From positions 620,001-684,000 of the forward strand of contig NZ_BMKK01000002.1 in the NCBI RefSeq assembly GCF_014644295.1: 64,000 bases of DNA. The letters are read 5' to 3'. Source of the stretch: Emticicia aquatilis (GTDB lineage: Bacteria; Bacteroidota; Bacteroidia; Cytophagales; Spirosomataceae). Both the position numbers and the translations under genes were made by a program. The notes under the pieces were generated by a model. It made no database searches. It saw nothing but the letters and a program-made list of their open reading frames with translations, and was not told the origin of the DNA. Below are positions 36,342-46,326 of the stretch, piece by piece; positions within the stretch are counted from its first letter, which is position 1, and the number at the start of each line of letters is the position of its first letter.

Positions 36342-37274
36342 ATGAATTTATTACCCAAAGGGCTTTGGCCTGTGATGATTACGCCGTTCAAATCCAACAA
36401 TCAAATTGATATAGTTGGCTTAGAAAGGCTGACTAATATGTATCTTGATGCTGGTTCAAATGGTATGTTTGCCAACTGTCTTTCGAGCGAAATGTATCAA
36501 CTCACAACCGAAGAACGAATACTGCTCACGAGTAGTGTCGTTAAGTTTTGTCAAGATAAAGTGCCGGTTGTTGCCACTGGAACTTTTAATCGAGGCGGTG
36601 CTACAAATACAGATTTTATCAAAAAAATATACGATACGGGCATAAATGCTGTGATTTTAATTACAAGTATGCTTGTAGAACCCGATGAAAGTGATGATGT
36701 ATTAAAAATCCGTTTGGAGGAAATTATGAACGAAACAGGCAATATTCCTTTGGGAGTTTATGAATGTCCAGTTCCTTATAAACGTCTTTTAAGTACTGAT
36801 ATGCTCAAATGGATGGCTTCGACTGGGCGTTTTGTGTATCACAAAGATACAAGCTGTAACTCTATTTCACTCGAGCGAAAATCAGACGCCGTAAAAGGAA
36901 CAAATTTTGGACTTTACAACGCTGATACTGCCACTGCTCTCGACTCACTCGAATCTGGTGCAAGAGGTATTTCTCCAATTTCAGCCAACTTCTACCCTGA
37001 ACCTTACAGCTATTTATTAAATGAATTTTTCACGAATGGCCGAACAGAAAAATTGAATCAATTACACGCCATTCTGACAATGATGGATAGAGTGACGCAT
37101 ACTTTTTACCCTTTTTCGGCTAAATTGTTCTTACAAAAAAGAGGTTTAAAAATCGAAACCAATAGCCGTATTCCAACAGATATACTTACAAATGTAGATA
37201 AAATCAGATTTAATGCGTTGATGGATTCTTTTAAAGTAATTTCTGAAATGTATGATATAAAATCTGTATTGTGA
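36342..37274 (+). CDS. DapA/NanA-family aldolase
   Basis: 310-residue class I aldolase of the dihydrodipicolinate synthase/N-acetylneuraminate lyase superfamily. It starts GLWPVMITPFKSNNQIDIVG; the Schiff-base lysine is in RFVYHKDTSC and the catalytic tyrosine in LGVYECPVPYKR. The pyruvate-carboxylate loop reads CLSSE instead of the GTTGE of true DapA, so a lysine-biosynthesis role is unlikely. Its place behind a sialidase-like protein suggests cleavage or formation of a 2-keto sugar acid. No signal peptide, so it is cytoplasmic. An AACCTT motif lies 9 bases before the ATG. Confidence 0.85.
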   Translation: MNLLPKGLWPVMITPFKSNNQIDIVGLERLTNMYLDAGSNGMFANCLSSEMYQLTTEERILLTSSVVKFCQDKVPVVATGTFNRGGATNTDFIKKIYDTGINAVILITSMLVEPDESDDVLKIRLEEIMNETGNIPLGVYECPVPYKRLLSTDMLKWMASTGRFVYHKDTSCNSISLERKSDAVKGTNFGLYNADTATALDSLESGARGISPISANFYPEPYSYLLNEFFTNGRTEKLNQLHAILTMMDRVTHTFYPFSAKLFLQKRGLKIETNSRIPTDILTNVDKIRFNALMDSFKVISEMYDIKSVL

Positions 37275-37290
37275 GTTTTAAAATGCAACA

Positions 37291-37427
37291 GATTTATAAT
37301 GGCACGCTGATAACGCTGATAAATAAATTTAACGCTGATAATCGCTGATTTTAATTAAAAAATCCGTAAAATCAGCGTTGGTACATCCGCATAATCAGCA
37401 CGGTCCGCCGTTGCGGTGCCATAAATT
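37291..37427. repeat. REP-like palindromic intergenic element
   Basis: Outer arms GATTTATAATGGCAC (37291-37305) and GTGCCATAAATT (37416-37427) are imperfect complements. Inside, AACGCTGAT (37331-37339) pairs exactly with ATCAGCGTT (37371-37379), and GCTGATAA-type units repeat four times. A GC-rich knob GTCCGCCGTTGCGG lies near the right end. It separates the convergent aldolase and SAM-hydrolase genes. Confidence 0.7.
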
Positions 37428-37441
37428 TGCAGATAAATATT

Positions 37442-38359
37442 TCACAACTTCTTTAACTCAACTCGCCAATTTGTGCCACTGCCAACATTATATTTTTTTG
37501 AAAAATCATCCATATTGATTCCAAAAGACAAATTCAATAAACTATTCATGTAGCATAGAGTTTCTCCTTCTTTTACATCGCCAAATGTATGCACATAAGG
37601 CATTTGTCCTTCAAAAACCTTCTTTTCACCATCAAAAATTTTCACCGAAAGCTTATCACCAATCTTTAATCCAAGCTGATTCGTAGTTTTTGGGTCAATA
37701 TTTGTCCAAACATTTCCGTACTGAATATCCAAAATCGGAATTCCCCCCGAAATTAATCCATTTTCAAATTTAGGCTTTGGATATTCGAGCATAATTAACT
37801 TATTGTCAGGCACTTTCTCCCCTACTTCTTCAAAGTCAATTCCAGCAGAAGCCAATTTTGCTCCCGAATAAGCAAACACATCACGCCCAAAAAAAGTATA
37901 AGAATTTTGAGAATTAGGCAAACGATTAGCCGCCGAAATCTCTCGAATTTCTTCAACGCCTTCACTTTCAGCAACTAATGTAAAAAGTCCATTATCGGGG
38001 CCAACATAATAGTGGTTGGATTTGGTTTTCAGAATAATTGATTTACGCTCTGTCCCTACTCCTGGGTCAACTACACATACAAAAACGGTCCCAGTTGGCC
38101 AATAGGGAGCAGTTTGTTGTAACCTAAACGCACCTTCCCAAATATTGTAGGCAGGAATTTCGTGGGTAAGGTCATGAATAGTCAAATCAGGGGATAAATT
38201 CAATGCAACACCTTTCATGGCTGCTACTGCACCATCTTTTACCCCAAAATCGGTCATTAGAACTAATGGCGACGTTTGTGTCTTTGTTTTCGCATAAAAC
38301 ACTGATAATAAAGCTATTGCTAAAATAAAAACCAGCGAGATTATTACCTTTCTGGACAT
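37442..38359 (-). CDS. SAM hydrolase/halogenase-family (DUF62) protein, exported
   Basis: About 305 residues from the ATG at 38359 (MSRKVIISLVFILAIALLS). It opens with a signal peptide or anchor, then the DUF62 core: VLMTDFGVKDGAVAAMKG, the Asp-His-Arg triad region IHDLTHEIPAYNIWEG and VVDPGVGTERKSI, VGPDNGLFT, and FFGRDVFAYSGA. Most relatives hydrolyse S-adenosylmethionine to adenosine and methionine (SAM hydroxide adenosyltransferase); a few are fluorinases or chlorinases. Family members are usually cytoplasmic, so the export signal is notable, since SAM is not expected outside. An AACCTT motif is 9 bases before the ATG. Confidence 0.85.
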   Translation of the reverse strand: MSRKVIISLVFILAIALLSVFYAKTKTQTSPLVLMTDFGVKDGAVAAMKGVALNLSPDLTIHDLTHEIPAYNIWEGAFRLQQTAPYWPTGTVFVCVVDPGVGTERKSIILKTKSNHYYVGPDNGLFTLVAESEGVEEIREISAANRLPNSQNSYTFFGRDVFAYSGAKLASAGIDFEEVGEKVPDNKLIMLEYPKPKFENGLISGGIPILDIQYGNVWTNIDPKTTNQLGLKIGDKLSVKIFDGEKKVFEGQMPYVHTFGDVKEGETLCYMNSLLNLSFGINMDDFSKKYNVGSGTNWRVELKKL

Positions 38360-38443
38360 AAGATTGAAAAGGTTTGATTTTGTAGACACAAAATAACAAC
38401 GATACAGCTTTAAAATTGTATTTTTGTGTAAAAATTTAAGCAC

Positions 38444-38552
38444 TTAGCTATTAGCCATAAGCTTTTAGCATAAGTTGTTTATTGTTTTTAATCAAGATTT
38501 TAAAATATTCTAAAAAAAGCTAATAGCTAACGGCTAATAGCAAAAAGCTAAT
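38444..38552. repeat. Imperfect inverted repeat before leuS (GCTAATAGC family)
   Basis: The left arm 38444-38469 (TTAGCTATTAGCC, then ATAAGCTTTTAGC) is complementary, with few mismatches, to the right arm 38519-38544 (GCTAATAGCTAACGGCTAAT and on). About 50 bases lie between. Extra GCTAA units follow, ending 7 bases before the leuS start codon. Confidence 0.7.
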
Positions 38553-38559
38553 TCAAGAA

Positions 38560-41340
38560 ATGTCGGAGTTCAACCATCGTGAAATTGAAAAAAAATGGCA
38601 ACAGGTTTGGGAAGAAAACCAAACTTACAAAGTAGAAATCGACCACACAAAGCCTAAGTTTTATGTGTTGGATATGTTTCCGTATCCTTCCGGAGCTGGC
38701 CTGCACGTTGGGCATCCACTGGGCTACATCGCAACCGATATTTATTCAAGATACAAGCGTCTGAAAGGTTTTAATGTGCTTCACCCAATGGGGTTTGACT
38801 CGTTTGGACTTCCAGCCGAGCAATATGCCATCCAAACAGGACAGCACCCAGCAATCACAACCGAAAATAATATTTCGACTTACATTAGTCAGTTAAAGAA
38901 AATTGGTTTCTGCTACGATTGGAGTCGTGAAGTGCGAACTTCTGACCCAAAATATTATAAGTGGACACAATGGATTTTCATGGAATTGTTCAATTCTTGG
39001 TATAATAAAGAATCGGATAAAGCCGAAGCCATTGAAACCTTATACGCAAAATTTGAGCAGAATGGAACAACTGGTGTAAAAGCAGCTTGTAATGACGAAA
39101 CGCCAAGTTTTACAGCTGAGGAATGGAAAGCATTAAGCGAAACCGAAAAATATAAAATCTCACTTGATTATCGCTTAACTTATCTTTCTGATTCGGTAGT
39201 AAATTTCTGCCCAGCTTTGGGAATGGTTTTATCGAATGATGAAGTAAAAGATGGCGTTTCGGAGCGTGGTGGCTACCCAGTTATTCAGAAAAAAATGCAG
39301 CAGTGGGTAATGAGAATCACAGCCTACGCCGACCGCTTGATTAGTGGTTTGGATTTGGTTGATTGGTCAGATTCATTAAAAGAGCAACAAAAAAACTGGA
39401 TTGGTCGCTCGGTTGGAGCAATGGTAAAGTTTGCCCTTGAAAGCAATGCTGATTCGAAAATCGAAGTTTTCACGACTCGTGTCGATACCATTTATGGTGT
39501 TTCGTTCATGGTTTTAGCTCCTGAGCATGAATTAGTAGCTTCTTTGACAACACCCGAACAAAAAGAAAGCATCGAAAATTATATTTCTGAAACGCAAAAA
39601 CGTTCAGAACTCGACCGTATGTCTGATGTAAGAACGGTTTCGGGGGCATTTACTGGAAGTTATTGTATCAACCCTTTCAGTGGCGAAAAAGTGCCGATTT
39701 GGATTGCAGATTACGTATTGGCAGGTTATGGAACTGGAGCAGTTATGGGTGTACCTTCTGGTGACCAACGTGACTGGAATTTTGCTACCCATTTTGGTTT
39801 GCCAATTGTACAAATACTTGATGCTCAAGCAGATATTGAAACCCAAGCCGATGCTACCAAAGAGGGGAAATACATTAATTCGGGCATGATAAATGGCCTT
39901 GAATACAAGGGAGCAACCGCCAAATTGATTGCATGGTTGGAAGAAAGAGGTATTGGTAAAGGTAAAGTGAATTATCGTTTGCGTGATGCGGTTTTTGCTC
40001 GTCAACGCTATTGGGGCGAGCCTGTTCCTGTGTTTTTTAAGGATGGTCTTCCCTATTTAATTGATAAAGAAGATTTGCCATTGGTTTTACCAGAAATTGA
40101 CAAATATTTACCAACCGAAGATGGCGAACCTCCACTCGGCCGTGCCGAAGGTTGGAATTATAAAGGGAATGAATATGAGCTAAGTACCATGCCAGGTTGG
40201 GCAGGAAGTAGCTGGTATTGGTTCAGATACATGGATGCTCATAACGACCAAGAGTTTGCTTCAAAAGAAGCGATTGACTATTGGCAAAATGTTGACCTTT
40301 ACTTGGGCGGTACAGAACACGCAACTGGTCACTTGTTGTATAGCCGTTTTTGGAATAAATTCTTGAAAGATAGAGGGTATGTGCCGCAGGAAGAATACGC
40401 CATGAAGCTCATCAATCAAGGAATGATTATGGGGCGTTCAAACTTTGTTTATCGTTTGAAGGATTCTGAAAAAGTTACATTTGTTTCCTACGGTTTGAAA
40501 GACCAATATGAAACAACAAAACTTCATGTTGATGTAAATATTGTAGATAATGATGTTTTAAACGTAGAGAAATTCAAAGCTACACGAAATGATATTGGTG
40601 ACGACCCACAATTTATCTTAGAGGACGGAAAGTATGTTTGTGGTTCGGAGGTAGAAAAAATGTCAAAATCTAAGTTTAATGTTGTAAACCCTGATACAAT
40701 CGTTGAGCGTTATGGTGCTGATACATTCCGTCTTTACGAAATGTTCTTGGGGCCATTGACAGAAAGCAAACCGTGGGATACTCGTGGTATCGAAGGAACG
40801 TATAGATTTGTGCGTAAAGTATGGCGTTTGTTCTTCGACCAAAATGGTAAAAATTTGGTAGTTGATGCCGAACCAACCAAAGAAGAACTAAAGGCTTTGC
40901 ACAAAACAATCAAAAAAGTAAATGAAGATATTGAGTCATTTTCATTCAATACTTCGGTGAGTTCGTTTATGATTTGTGTGAATGAACTTTCTGACCTAAA
41001 ATGTCATAAAAAAGCAATTCTTGAGCAATTATTGGTTATTTTGTCGCCTTATGCTCCACACGTAACCGAAGAATTATGGCAAGTTTTAGGTCATACGGAT
41101 AGCATTACTGCACAACAATTCCCAATTTTCGATGCTAAACATTTGGTGGAAGACTCATTCGAGTATCCAATTCAAGTAAATGGCAAGGTTCGTGCAACAC
41201 TCAATTTCCCTGCTGACATGAGCAAAGAAGAAATTGAAAAATTAGTTTTAGAAAATGAATTAGTAGTTAAATGGTTGGAAGGTGCAACACCAAAGAAAAT
41301 CATTGTTGTTCCGAAGCGGATTGTAAATGTTGTAATATAA
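38560..41340 (+). CDS. leuS: Leucyl-tRNA synthetase
   Basis: 926 residues charging tRNA-Leu. The HIGH motif is in [20 protein letters not shown] (about residue 45) and the KMSKS loop reads [11 protein letters not shown] (about residue 700). The CP1 editing domain is present: [12 protein letters not shown] and [18 protein letters not shown], keeping the editing aspartate. The anticodon-binding domain and a C-terminal [16 protein letters not shown] end are complete. The insertion [13 protein letters not shown] before KMSKS is a normal leucine-specific domain region. The start is next to an inverted repeat. Confidence 0.97.
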   Translation: MSEFNHREIEKKWQQVWEENQTYKVEIDHTKPKFYVLDMFPYPSGAGLHVGHPLGYIATDIYSRYKRLKGFNVLHPMGFDSFGLPAEQYAIQTGQHPAITTENNISTYISQLKKIGFCYDWSREVRTSDPKYYKWTQWIFMELFNSWYNKESDKAEAIETLYAKFEQNGTTGVKAACNDETPSFTAEEWKALSETEKYKISLDYRLTYLSDSVVNFCPALGMVLSNDEVKDGVSERGGYPVIQKKMQQWVMRITAYADRLISGLDLVDWSDSLKEQQKNWIGRSVGAMVKFALESNADSKIEVFTTRVDTIYGVSFMVLAPEHELVASLTTPEQKESIENYISETQKRSELDRMSDVRTVSGAFTGSYCINPFSGEKVPIWIADYVLAGYGTGAVMGVPSGDQRDWNFATHFGLPIVQILDAQADIETQADATKEGKYINSGMINGLEYKGATAKLIAWLEERGIGKGKVNYRLRDAVFARQRYWGEPVPVFFKDGLPYLIDKEDLPLVLPEIDKYLPTEDGEPPLGRAEGWNYKGNEYELSTMPGWAGSSWYWFRYMDAHNDQEFASKEAIDYWQNVDLYLGGTEHATGHLLYSRFWNKFLKDRGYVPQEEYAMKLINQGMIMGRSNFVYRLKDSEKVTFVSYGLKDQYETTKLHVDVNIVDNDVLNVEKFKATRNDIGDDPQFILEDGKYVCGSEVEKMSKSKFNVVNPDTIVERYGADTFRLYEMFLGPLTESKPWDTRGIEGTYRFVRKVWRLFFDQNGKNLVVDAEPTKEELKALHKTIKKVNEDIESFSFNTSVSSFMICVNELSDLKCHKKAILEQLLVILSPYAPHVTEELWQVLGHTDSITAQQFPIFDAKHLVEDSFEYPIQVNGKVRATLNFPADMSKEEIEKLVLENELVVKWLEGATPKKIIVVPKRIVNVVI

Positions 41341-41346
41341 TTTTGA

Positions 41347-41374
41347 AAGGCAGCAATAATTTGCTGCCTTTTTT
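41347..41374 (+). terminator. Terminator of leuS
   Basis: AAGGCAGCAA pairs with TTGCTGCCTT and is followed by TTTT, starting 7 bases after the stop codon. Confidence 0.9.
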
Positions 41375-41398
41375 AATTTACTTTAGACATAACCCAAA

Positions 41399-42712
41399 AT
41401 GAAAACTTTACTATTATTTATCTTTAGCCCATTGCTTCTTTTTGCACAATCACCCAATATTCAAGCAAATTTGGTTTCCAGTGCTTTTTCATCAATCGTT
41501 GACATTGCCCATGCAAACGACGAGCGACTTTTTATAGTTGATGGAAATCGGATAAAAATAATCGTAAATGGCCAAGTTTTACCAACTCCATTTTTAGATT
41601 TAACTAATCAAGTAAATTGGATTATGGCTGTTGCTTTTCATCCTAACTATGCCCAAAATGGTTATTTTTATGTAAAATACAAGGCAAATGATGCAAGTTG
41701 TGTTATTTCAAGATTTCAAAAATCAAGCTCAGATGAGAATTTAGCTGATATTAATTCGCAGAATATACTTTACAGTTATCCTGACAATAACGGTCATGAA
41801 GGTGGTGATTTAGAATTTGGAAAAGATGGATACCTTTACACCACTACTGGTGATGGTGCTTCGGGGGCGAGAAATACAGATGGTGATGAATTTGGCAATG
41901 CTCAAAATATGGCGTCAGTAAAAGGAAAAATTTTGCGTTTTGATGTTAATTCCCCAAATCTCATTCCAGTTGAAAACCCTTACCAACAACCAAATGATAA
42001 TATTCCCGATGAAATTATAGCCATTGGCTTGCGTAACCCTTGGAAATTTTCTTTCGACCGTCAAACGGGTGATTTATGGATTGGTGATGTGGGACAAGAT
42101 AGTTATGAAGAAGTTAGTTTTATACCTTTTGGTAGCTTTGAAGAAAGAAATTTCGGTTGGAGTTGCTATGAAGGCAACATGCTTCATTTAACTCAAAACT
42201 GTCCACCCAATCAAAATACACTCACCATGCCAATCATCGACTATGCTGGATACAATTTTAATGGAAATCAAGCAGCATCTGTGACTGGCGGATATGTATA
42301 TAGAGGTACAAAATACCCATCTTTATCTGGCTTTTATTGTTATGCCGATTACAATTCTGGAAAATTTTGGTTATTAAAACGGCTCCCAAACGGAACAATA
42401 AGCAATGATTTTAAGGGCGTTTTGATGAACTTTCCAACCACTTTTGGTGAAGATAAAAATGGAGAACTTTATGTAGCTACTTTTGACAAAATATATCAGA
42501 TTTCGGCTTGTGGAAATGAACAAAACTTAACTGTGAGCGGTCAAATAACTATACCAAGTTTTTATAATGCTCTCAATTCTATTACAAGTACAGCCACAAT
42601 CACTAACTATTCAAATGTAATATTTAGTGCAAGCAATAAGATTGAACTAAATGCTGGTTTTAAAGTCGATAATGGAAGCGTTTTTTATGCTCAAATTGAT
42701 AGTTGTCGATAG
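41399..42712 (+). CDS. Secreted PQQ-type sugar dehydrogenase-like propeller protein
   Basis: 437 residues with a signal peptide (MKTLLLFIFSPLLLFAQ). The propeller matches soluble aldose sugar dehydrogenases/HIPL proteins: MAVAFHPNYAQNGYFYVKY, the catalytic histidine in NNGHEGGDLEFG, IIAIGLRNPWKFSFDRQTG, DVGQDSYEEVSFI and NFGWSCYEGN. These bind PQQ and oxidise sugars at the cell surface. The last 65 or so residues are a separate module ending KIELNAGFKVDNGSVFYAQI and a Cys, the same tail as the metalloprotease at 21760 and the propeller protein at 59003. Confidence 0.85.
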   Translation: MKTLLLFIFSPLLLFAQSPNIQANLVSSAFSSIVDIAHANDERLFIVDGNRIKIIVNGQVLPTPFLDLTNQVNWIMAVAFHPNYAQNGYFYVKYKANDASCVISRFQKSSSDENLADINSQNILYSYPDNNGHEGGDLEFGKDGYLYTTTGDGASGARNTDGDEFGNAQNMASVKGKILRFDVNSPNLIPVENPYQQPNDNIPDEIIAIGLRNPWKFSFDRQTGDLWIGDVGQDSYEEVSFIPFGSFEERNFGWSCYEGNMLHLTQNCPPNQNTLTMPIIDYAGYNFNGNQAASVTGGYVYRGTKYPSLSGFYCYADYNSGKFWLLKRLPNGTISNDFKGVLMNFPTTFGEDKNGELYVATFDKIYQISACGNEQNLTVSGQITIPSFYNALNSITSTATITNYSNVIFSASNKIELNAGFKVDNGSVFYAQIDSCR

Positions 42713-42748
42713 AAATTGTTATTTTTGCTTTCGTTAAAATATATCAAA

Positions 42749-43339
42749 ATGGGAGAAGCAGCGTTGAAATATAAGTATTCGATTGAAGATTACCTCGAAA
42801 TGGAGGCCAATTCTTTAGAAAAACTTGAATATCATAATGGAGAAATATTCGCAATGGCGGATGGAACGCTCAATCATAGTTTGCTCTCAAGTAATATAGG
42901 AAGATGTATAAGTAATTCAATAATCGCAAAACGAAAAACTTGTAGAACCTATAATAGTGATGCCAAAATTGCGATTTCTGAAGAAAAGTTTGTTTATTCA
43001 GATAGTTTTGTAGTTTGTGGTAAAACAGAAGTTTTTCCTGAAATGCCACAGGCAGCCAAAAATCCGATTTTAATCGTTGAGGTTTTATCTGACTCAACAG
43101 CTTTGTACGACCGACAAGGTAAATTTCAAGCCTATCAAACAATCGATTCTTTTAGAGAATACGTACTTGTTTCTCAAAACGAAATTTTAGTTGAAGTTTT
43201 TTTTAAGCCCGAAAATGCAGTTTTCTGGCAATATCGTTCTTACAACAAACTCGAAGATGTTATTGAACTGAAATCTGTTGATGTTGAAATATCACTCAAT
43301 GATATTTATTTAGATTGGGAAAACGCCAATTTGTCATAA
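42749..43339 (+). CDS. Uma2-family (DUF820) nuclease-fold protein
   Basis: 196 residues from the ATG at 42749; an upstream TTG extension is unlikely. Uma2 features: YSIEDYLEMEANSLEKLEYH with GEIFAMADGTLNHS, VYSDSFVVCGKTEVFP with the acidic residue, and PILIVEVLSDSTALYDRQGKF with the E-x-lysine of a PD-(D/E)XK fold. Uma2 proteins are abundant in Cyanobacteria and some Bacteroidota and have no confirmed function; some are suspected mobile or defence nucleases. It is the only gene on this stretch without a pathway context. Confidence 0.85.
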   Translation: MGEAALKYKYSIEDYLEMEANSLEKLEYHNGEIFAMADGTLNHSLLSSNIGRCISNSIIAKRKTCRTYNSDAKIAISEEKFVYSDSFVVCGKTEVFPEMPQAAKNPILIVEVLSDSTALYDRQGKFQAYQTIDSFREYVLVSQNEILVEVFFKPENAVFWQYRSYNKLEDVIELKSVDVEISLNDIYLDWENANLS

Positions 43340-43374
43340 AAAAGGAAGACTCCGTTATAATCGAAGTCTTCCTT
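43338..43374 (-). terminator. Terminator of the pyrophosphatase gene (also usable by Uma2)
   Basis: AAGGAAGACT pairs with AGTCTTCCTT; read leftward it is followed by TTTT. It begins 19 bases past the pyrophosphatase stop and touches the Uma2 stop codon. Confidence 0.85.
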
Positions 43375-43392
43375 AAATTCTCTCTTAATATT

Positions 43393-46026
43393 TTACTTCT
43401 TTCTAACACTCACCGCAATTCTACGGTTTTGAGAGCGTCCTTCTTCTGTGTCATTGCTCGCTGCTGGGTGTTGTTCGCCATAGCCTTCAGCCTCTAAACG
43501 AGCGTCAGCTATACCCAATCCAACTAATGCTGCTTTTACCGCTGCTGCTCGCTCGCTCGAAAGTTTCAAGTTTGCTGCATCATCGCCAGTATTATCAGTG
43601 TATCCACCAACTTTGATATTCACATTTGGGAATGCTTTCAAGATTTCAGCGATATTTTTTACTTCATTCATTGAAGTTGAGTCAATCACATTACTTCCTG
43701 AAGCAAAATTTAAAGCTTTGAAGTTGAACCAGTTGTCTTTTCCTGCTTCAGCACTTGGGTCTTCGATAAACTTAATAACTTGGTCTTCGATTCCTCCTTC
43801 CAAAAAGTTAAGGTTTGCACCTGTTGATAACACTTTGTTGATACTTGTTGGTAGAGGAGCTTCAACAATAGTAGCCTCTTCAGCACTTGCAGTTTCAGAT
43901 GAAGTGACAGCAATATAAGGAGCAATTACCAACGAAACAATTGACATCAATTTAATCAAGATATTCATTGATGGCCCAGAAGTATCTTTGAATGGGTCAC
44001 CTACTGTATCACCAGTTACTGATGCTTTGTGTGGCTCAGATTTTTTGTAATACGTTTCTCCACCAATTACAACACCTTTTTCAAATGATTTTTTTGCGTT
44101 ATCCCATGCACCACCAGCATTTGATTGGAAAATCCCCATCAATACACCTGATACAGTTACTCCTGCCAACAAACCACCCAAAATTTCAGCCGAAGATGTA
44201 TCTGCAAATACTCCTCTAAATCCAAAACCGATTAAAACAGGCGTAACCAAAGCAATTGCACCTGGCAAAATCATTTGTTTTATTGAAGCTTCTGTCGAAA
44301 TCGCTACACATTTTTCGTACTCAGGTTCAGTTTTGTATTCCATGATTCCTGGAATTTCACGGAACTGACGACGAACTTCATTCACCATTTCCATCGCAGC
44401 TTTACCAACGGCAGAAATACACAAAGCCGAGAAAATAAATGGAATCATTCCACCCACAAACAAACCTGCTAAAACTGGAGCTTTATAAATATCAATTGCT
44501 TTGATACCTGCAATACCCACAAAAGCGGCAAATAAAGCCAATGAAGTCAAAGCCGCCGAAGCAATCGCAAAACCCTTACCTGTTGCTGCGGTTGTGTTAC
44601 CTACTGCATCTAAATTATCTGTACGTTCACGAACTTCTGGAGGTAATTGAGACATCTCAGCAATACCACCTGCGTTATCAGCAATCGGACCGAAAGCGTC
44701 AATTGCCAATTGCATGGCAGTTGTAGCCATCATACCAGCAGCAGCAATCGAAACACCATAAAGACCAGCAAAATAATATGACATAATAATACCGGCAGCC
44801 AAAGTCAAGATTGGAAGAACTGTTGACTCCATACCAACCGCCAAACCGCCAATGATATTGGTAGCGTGACCAGTACCAGATTTTTCAATGATTGAAAGTA
44901 CTGGACGTTTACCCATCGCAGTGTAATATTCTGTGATGATTGACATCAATGCACCTACAATTAAACCTACAACGATTGACATAAACACACCATTCGATGT
45001 AAATTCATGACCACGTAGCGAAAGTGTTTCTGGTAAAATATGTTTTACTAAGAAATATGAAGCAACAAATGTAATGATGATTGAAGCCCAGTTACCGATA
45101 TTTAAAGCGGCTTGTACTGAAGATGTTTCAGATTTGATACGTACAAAGAATGTAGAAACCAAAGAAGCCAACAAACCAACACCAGCAATCAACATCGGAA
45201 GTAATACTGGCGAGAAACCACCATAATTATCAGTAACGTTGATTTCTTGACCGAGTACCATTGTTGCTAAAATTGTGGCAACATACGAGCCAAATAAGTC
45301 AGCACCCATACCTGCTACGTCACCTACGTTATCACCTACGTTATCGGCAATTGTTGCGGGGTTACGAACGTCATCTTCTGGAATACCAGCTTCTACCTTA
45401 CCAACAAGGTCAGCACCTACGTCGGCAGCTTTTGTGTAAATACCACCACCTACACGAGCAAAAAGAGCGATTGATTCAGCACCTAATGAAAAACCAGCCA
45501 AAACTTCGATGGCGATTCTCATATTTTCTGAAGTCAGAGCTTCACCTTTTGCGAAATAGTTATAAAAAACAATAAATAATAAACTTAAACCTAAAACTGC
45601 CAAACCAGCAACTCCCATTCCCATTACCGAACCACCAGTAAATGAAACTTGAAGTGCTTTAGCCAACGATGTACGAGCCGCTTGTGCCGTACGAACGTTT
45701 GCTTTGGTTGCAATTTTCATCCCGATATATCCTGCCACAGCCGAAAACACAGCTCCGATAATAAAGGCAATAGAAATAATCCAAGATGAATTTGGTGAAG
45801 ACGAACCTAACCAAGCCAAAAGAATAGCCGTTGGAATAGCAAAGTACGCCAAAATTTTCCATTCTGCTTTCAAGAATGCAATCGCTCCGTCGGCAATATA
45901 GCCTGAGAGTTTTTGCATATTGGCATCGCCAGCAGGTTGGCTCGATACCCAACTGAATCGCCAAGCTGTGTAGAGCAAGCCAATTACGCCGCATAATGGA
46001 ACAAGGTAAACAATCATAGAATCCAT
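43393..46026 (-). CDS. hppA: Membrane-bound ion-pumping pyrophosphatase fused to an OmpA domain
   Basis: 877 residues. Residues 1 to about 695 are a complete 16-span membrane pyrophosphatase that hydrolyses PPi to pump H+ and/or Na+. Visible motifs: [56 protein letters not shown] and [25 protein letters not shown] has alanine at the position that marks K+-dependent enzymes. After a low-complexity Ala/Ser/Glu linker comes an OmpA-C/peptidoglycan-binding domain (about 763-877): [35 protein letters not shown] and [10 protein letters not shown]. Both termini of such pumps face the periplasm, so the OmpA domain would be placed to grip the cell wall. Confidence 0.93.
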   Translation of the reverse strand: MDSMIVYLVPLCGVIGLLYTAWRFSWVSSQPAGDANMQKLSGYIADGAIAFLKAEWKILAYFAIPTAILLAWLGSSSPNSSWIISIAFIIGAVFSAVAGYIGMKIATKANVRTAQAARTSLAKALQVSFTGGSVMGMGVAGLAVLGLSLLFIVFYNYFAKGEALTSENMRIAIEVLAGFSLGAESIALFARVGGGIYTKAADVGADLVGKVEAGIPEDDVRNPATIADNVGDNVGDVAGMGADLFGSYVATILATMVLGQEINVTDNYGGFSPVLLPMLIAGVGLLASLVSTFFVRIKSETSSVQAALNIGNWASIIITFVASYFLVKHILPETLSLRGHEFTSNGVFMSIVVGLIVGALMSIITEYYTAMGKRPVLSIIEKSGTGHATNIIGGLAVGMESTVLPILTLAAGIIMSYYFAGLYGVSIAAAGMMATTAMQLAIDAFGPIADNAGGIAEMSQLPPEVRERTDNLDAVGNTTAATGKGFAIASAALTSLALFAAFVGIAGIKAIDIYKAPVLAGLFVGGMIPFIFSALCISAVGKAAMEMVNEVRRQFREIPGIMEYKTEPEYEKCVAISTEASIKQMILPGAIALVTPVLIGFGFRGVFADTSSAEILGGLLAGVTVSGVLMGIFQSNAGGAWDNAKKSFEKGVVIGGETYYKKSEPHKASVTGDTVGDPFKDTSGPSMNILIKLMSIVSLVIAPYIAVTSSETASAEEATIVEAPLPTSINKVLSTGANLNFLEGGIEDQVIKFIEDPSAEAGKDNWFNFKALNFASGSNVIDSTSMNEVKNIAEILKAFPNVNIKVGGYTDNTGDDAANLKLSSERAAAVKAALVGLGIADARLEAEGYGEQHPAASNDTEEGRSQNRRIAVSVRKK

Positions 46027-46326
46027 AAGTAATTGTATTTGAGTTTAGTGATTACTGTAGTTTTAATTTTCGCAAATTTAAGTTAATTGAGTTGTTAAAA
46101 AAAGCCAAAACACAATTTTAGTATTTTTTTGATAAAAAACATTATTTTATCGGTTTTAATATGACGAAAAGCAGATAAATTTGGCTATTTTGTCGAATAA
46201 TGTGGCCCAGTCATAGATGACAACAATAATTTCTTTCTGATTCGGGGTTTCTTTACTAATTTCGGCTGGCCAATAAAAAACTTCAAAAATATTAGAATTA
46301 AACTATTGACTCTTAAACCTTACTCA
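46027..46326. other. 300-base divergent intergenic region
   Basis: AT-rich spacer between the leftward pyrophosphatase and the rightward PIG-L gene. I see no ORF, strong hairpin or repeat. It must hold the promoters of both. On the right, CTTAAACCTTAC (46312-46323) stands 3 bases before the PIG-L start and belongs to the AACCT leader motif group. Confidence 0.5.

Noticed and set aside
29925-37274. Pathogenicity island, suggested by 'PhoPQ-activated' and sialidase names
   Set aside because: The names come from family labels. There is no integrase, tRNA junction, toxin or secretion gene, and the composition matches the surroundings.
42749-43339. Uma2 gene as part of a defence system
   Set aside because: It has no helicase, methyltransferase, toxin or other defence gene next to it; the EVE gene is 15 kb away. 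There is no basis to join them.
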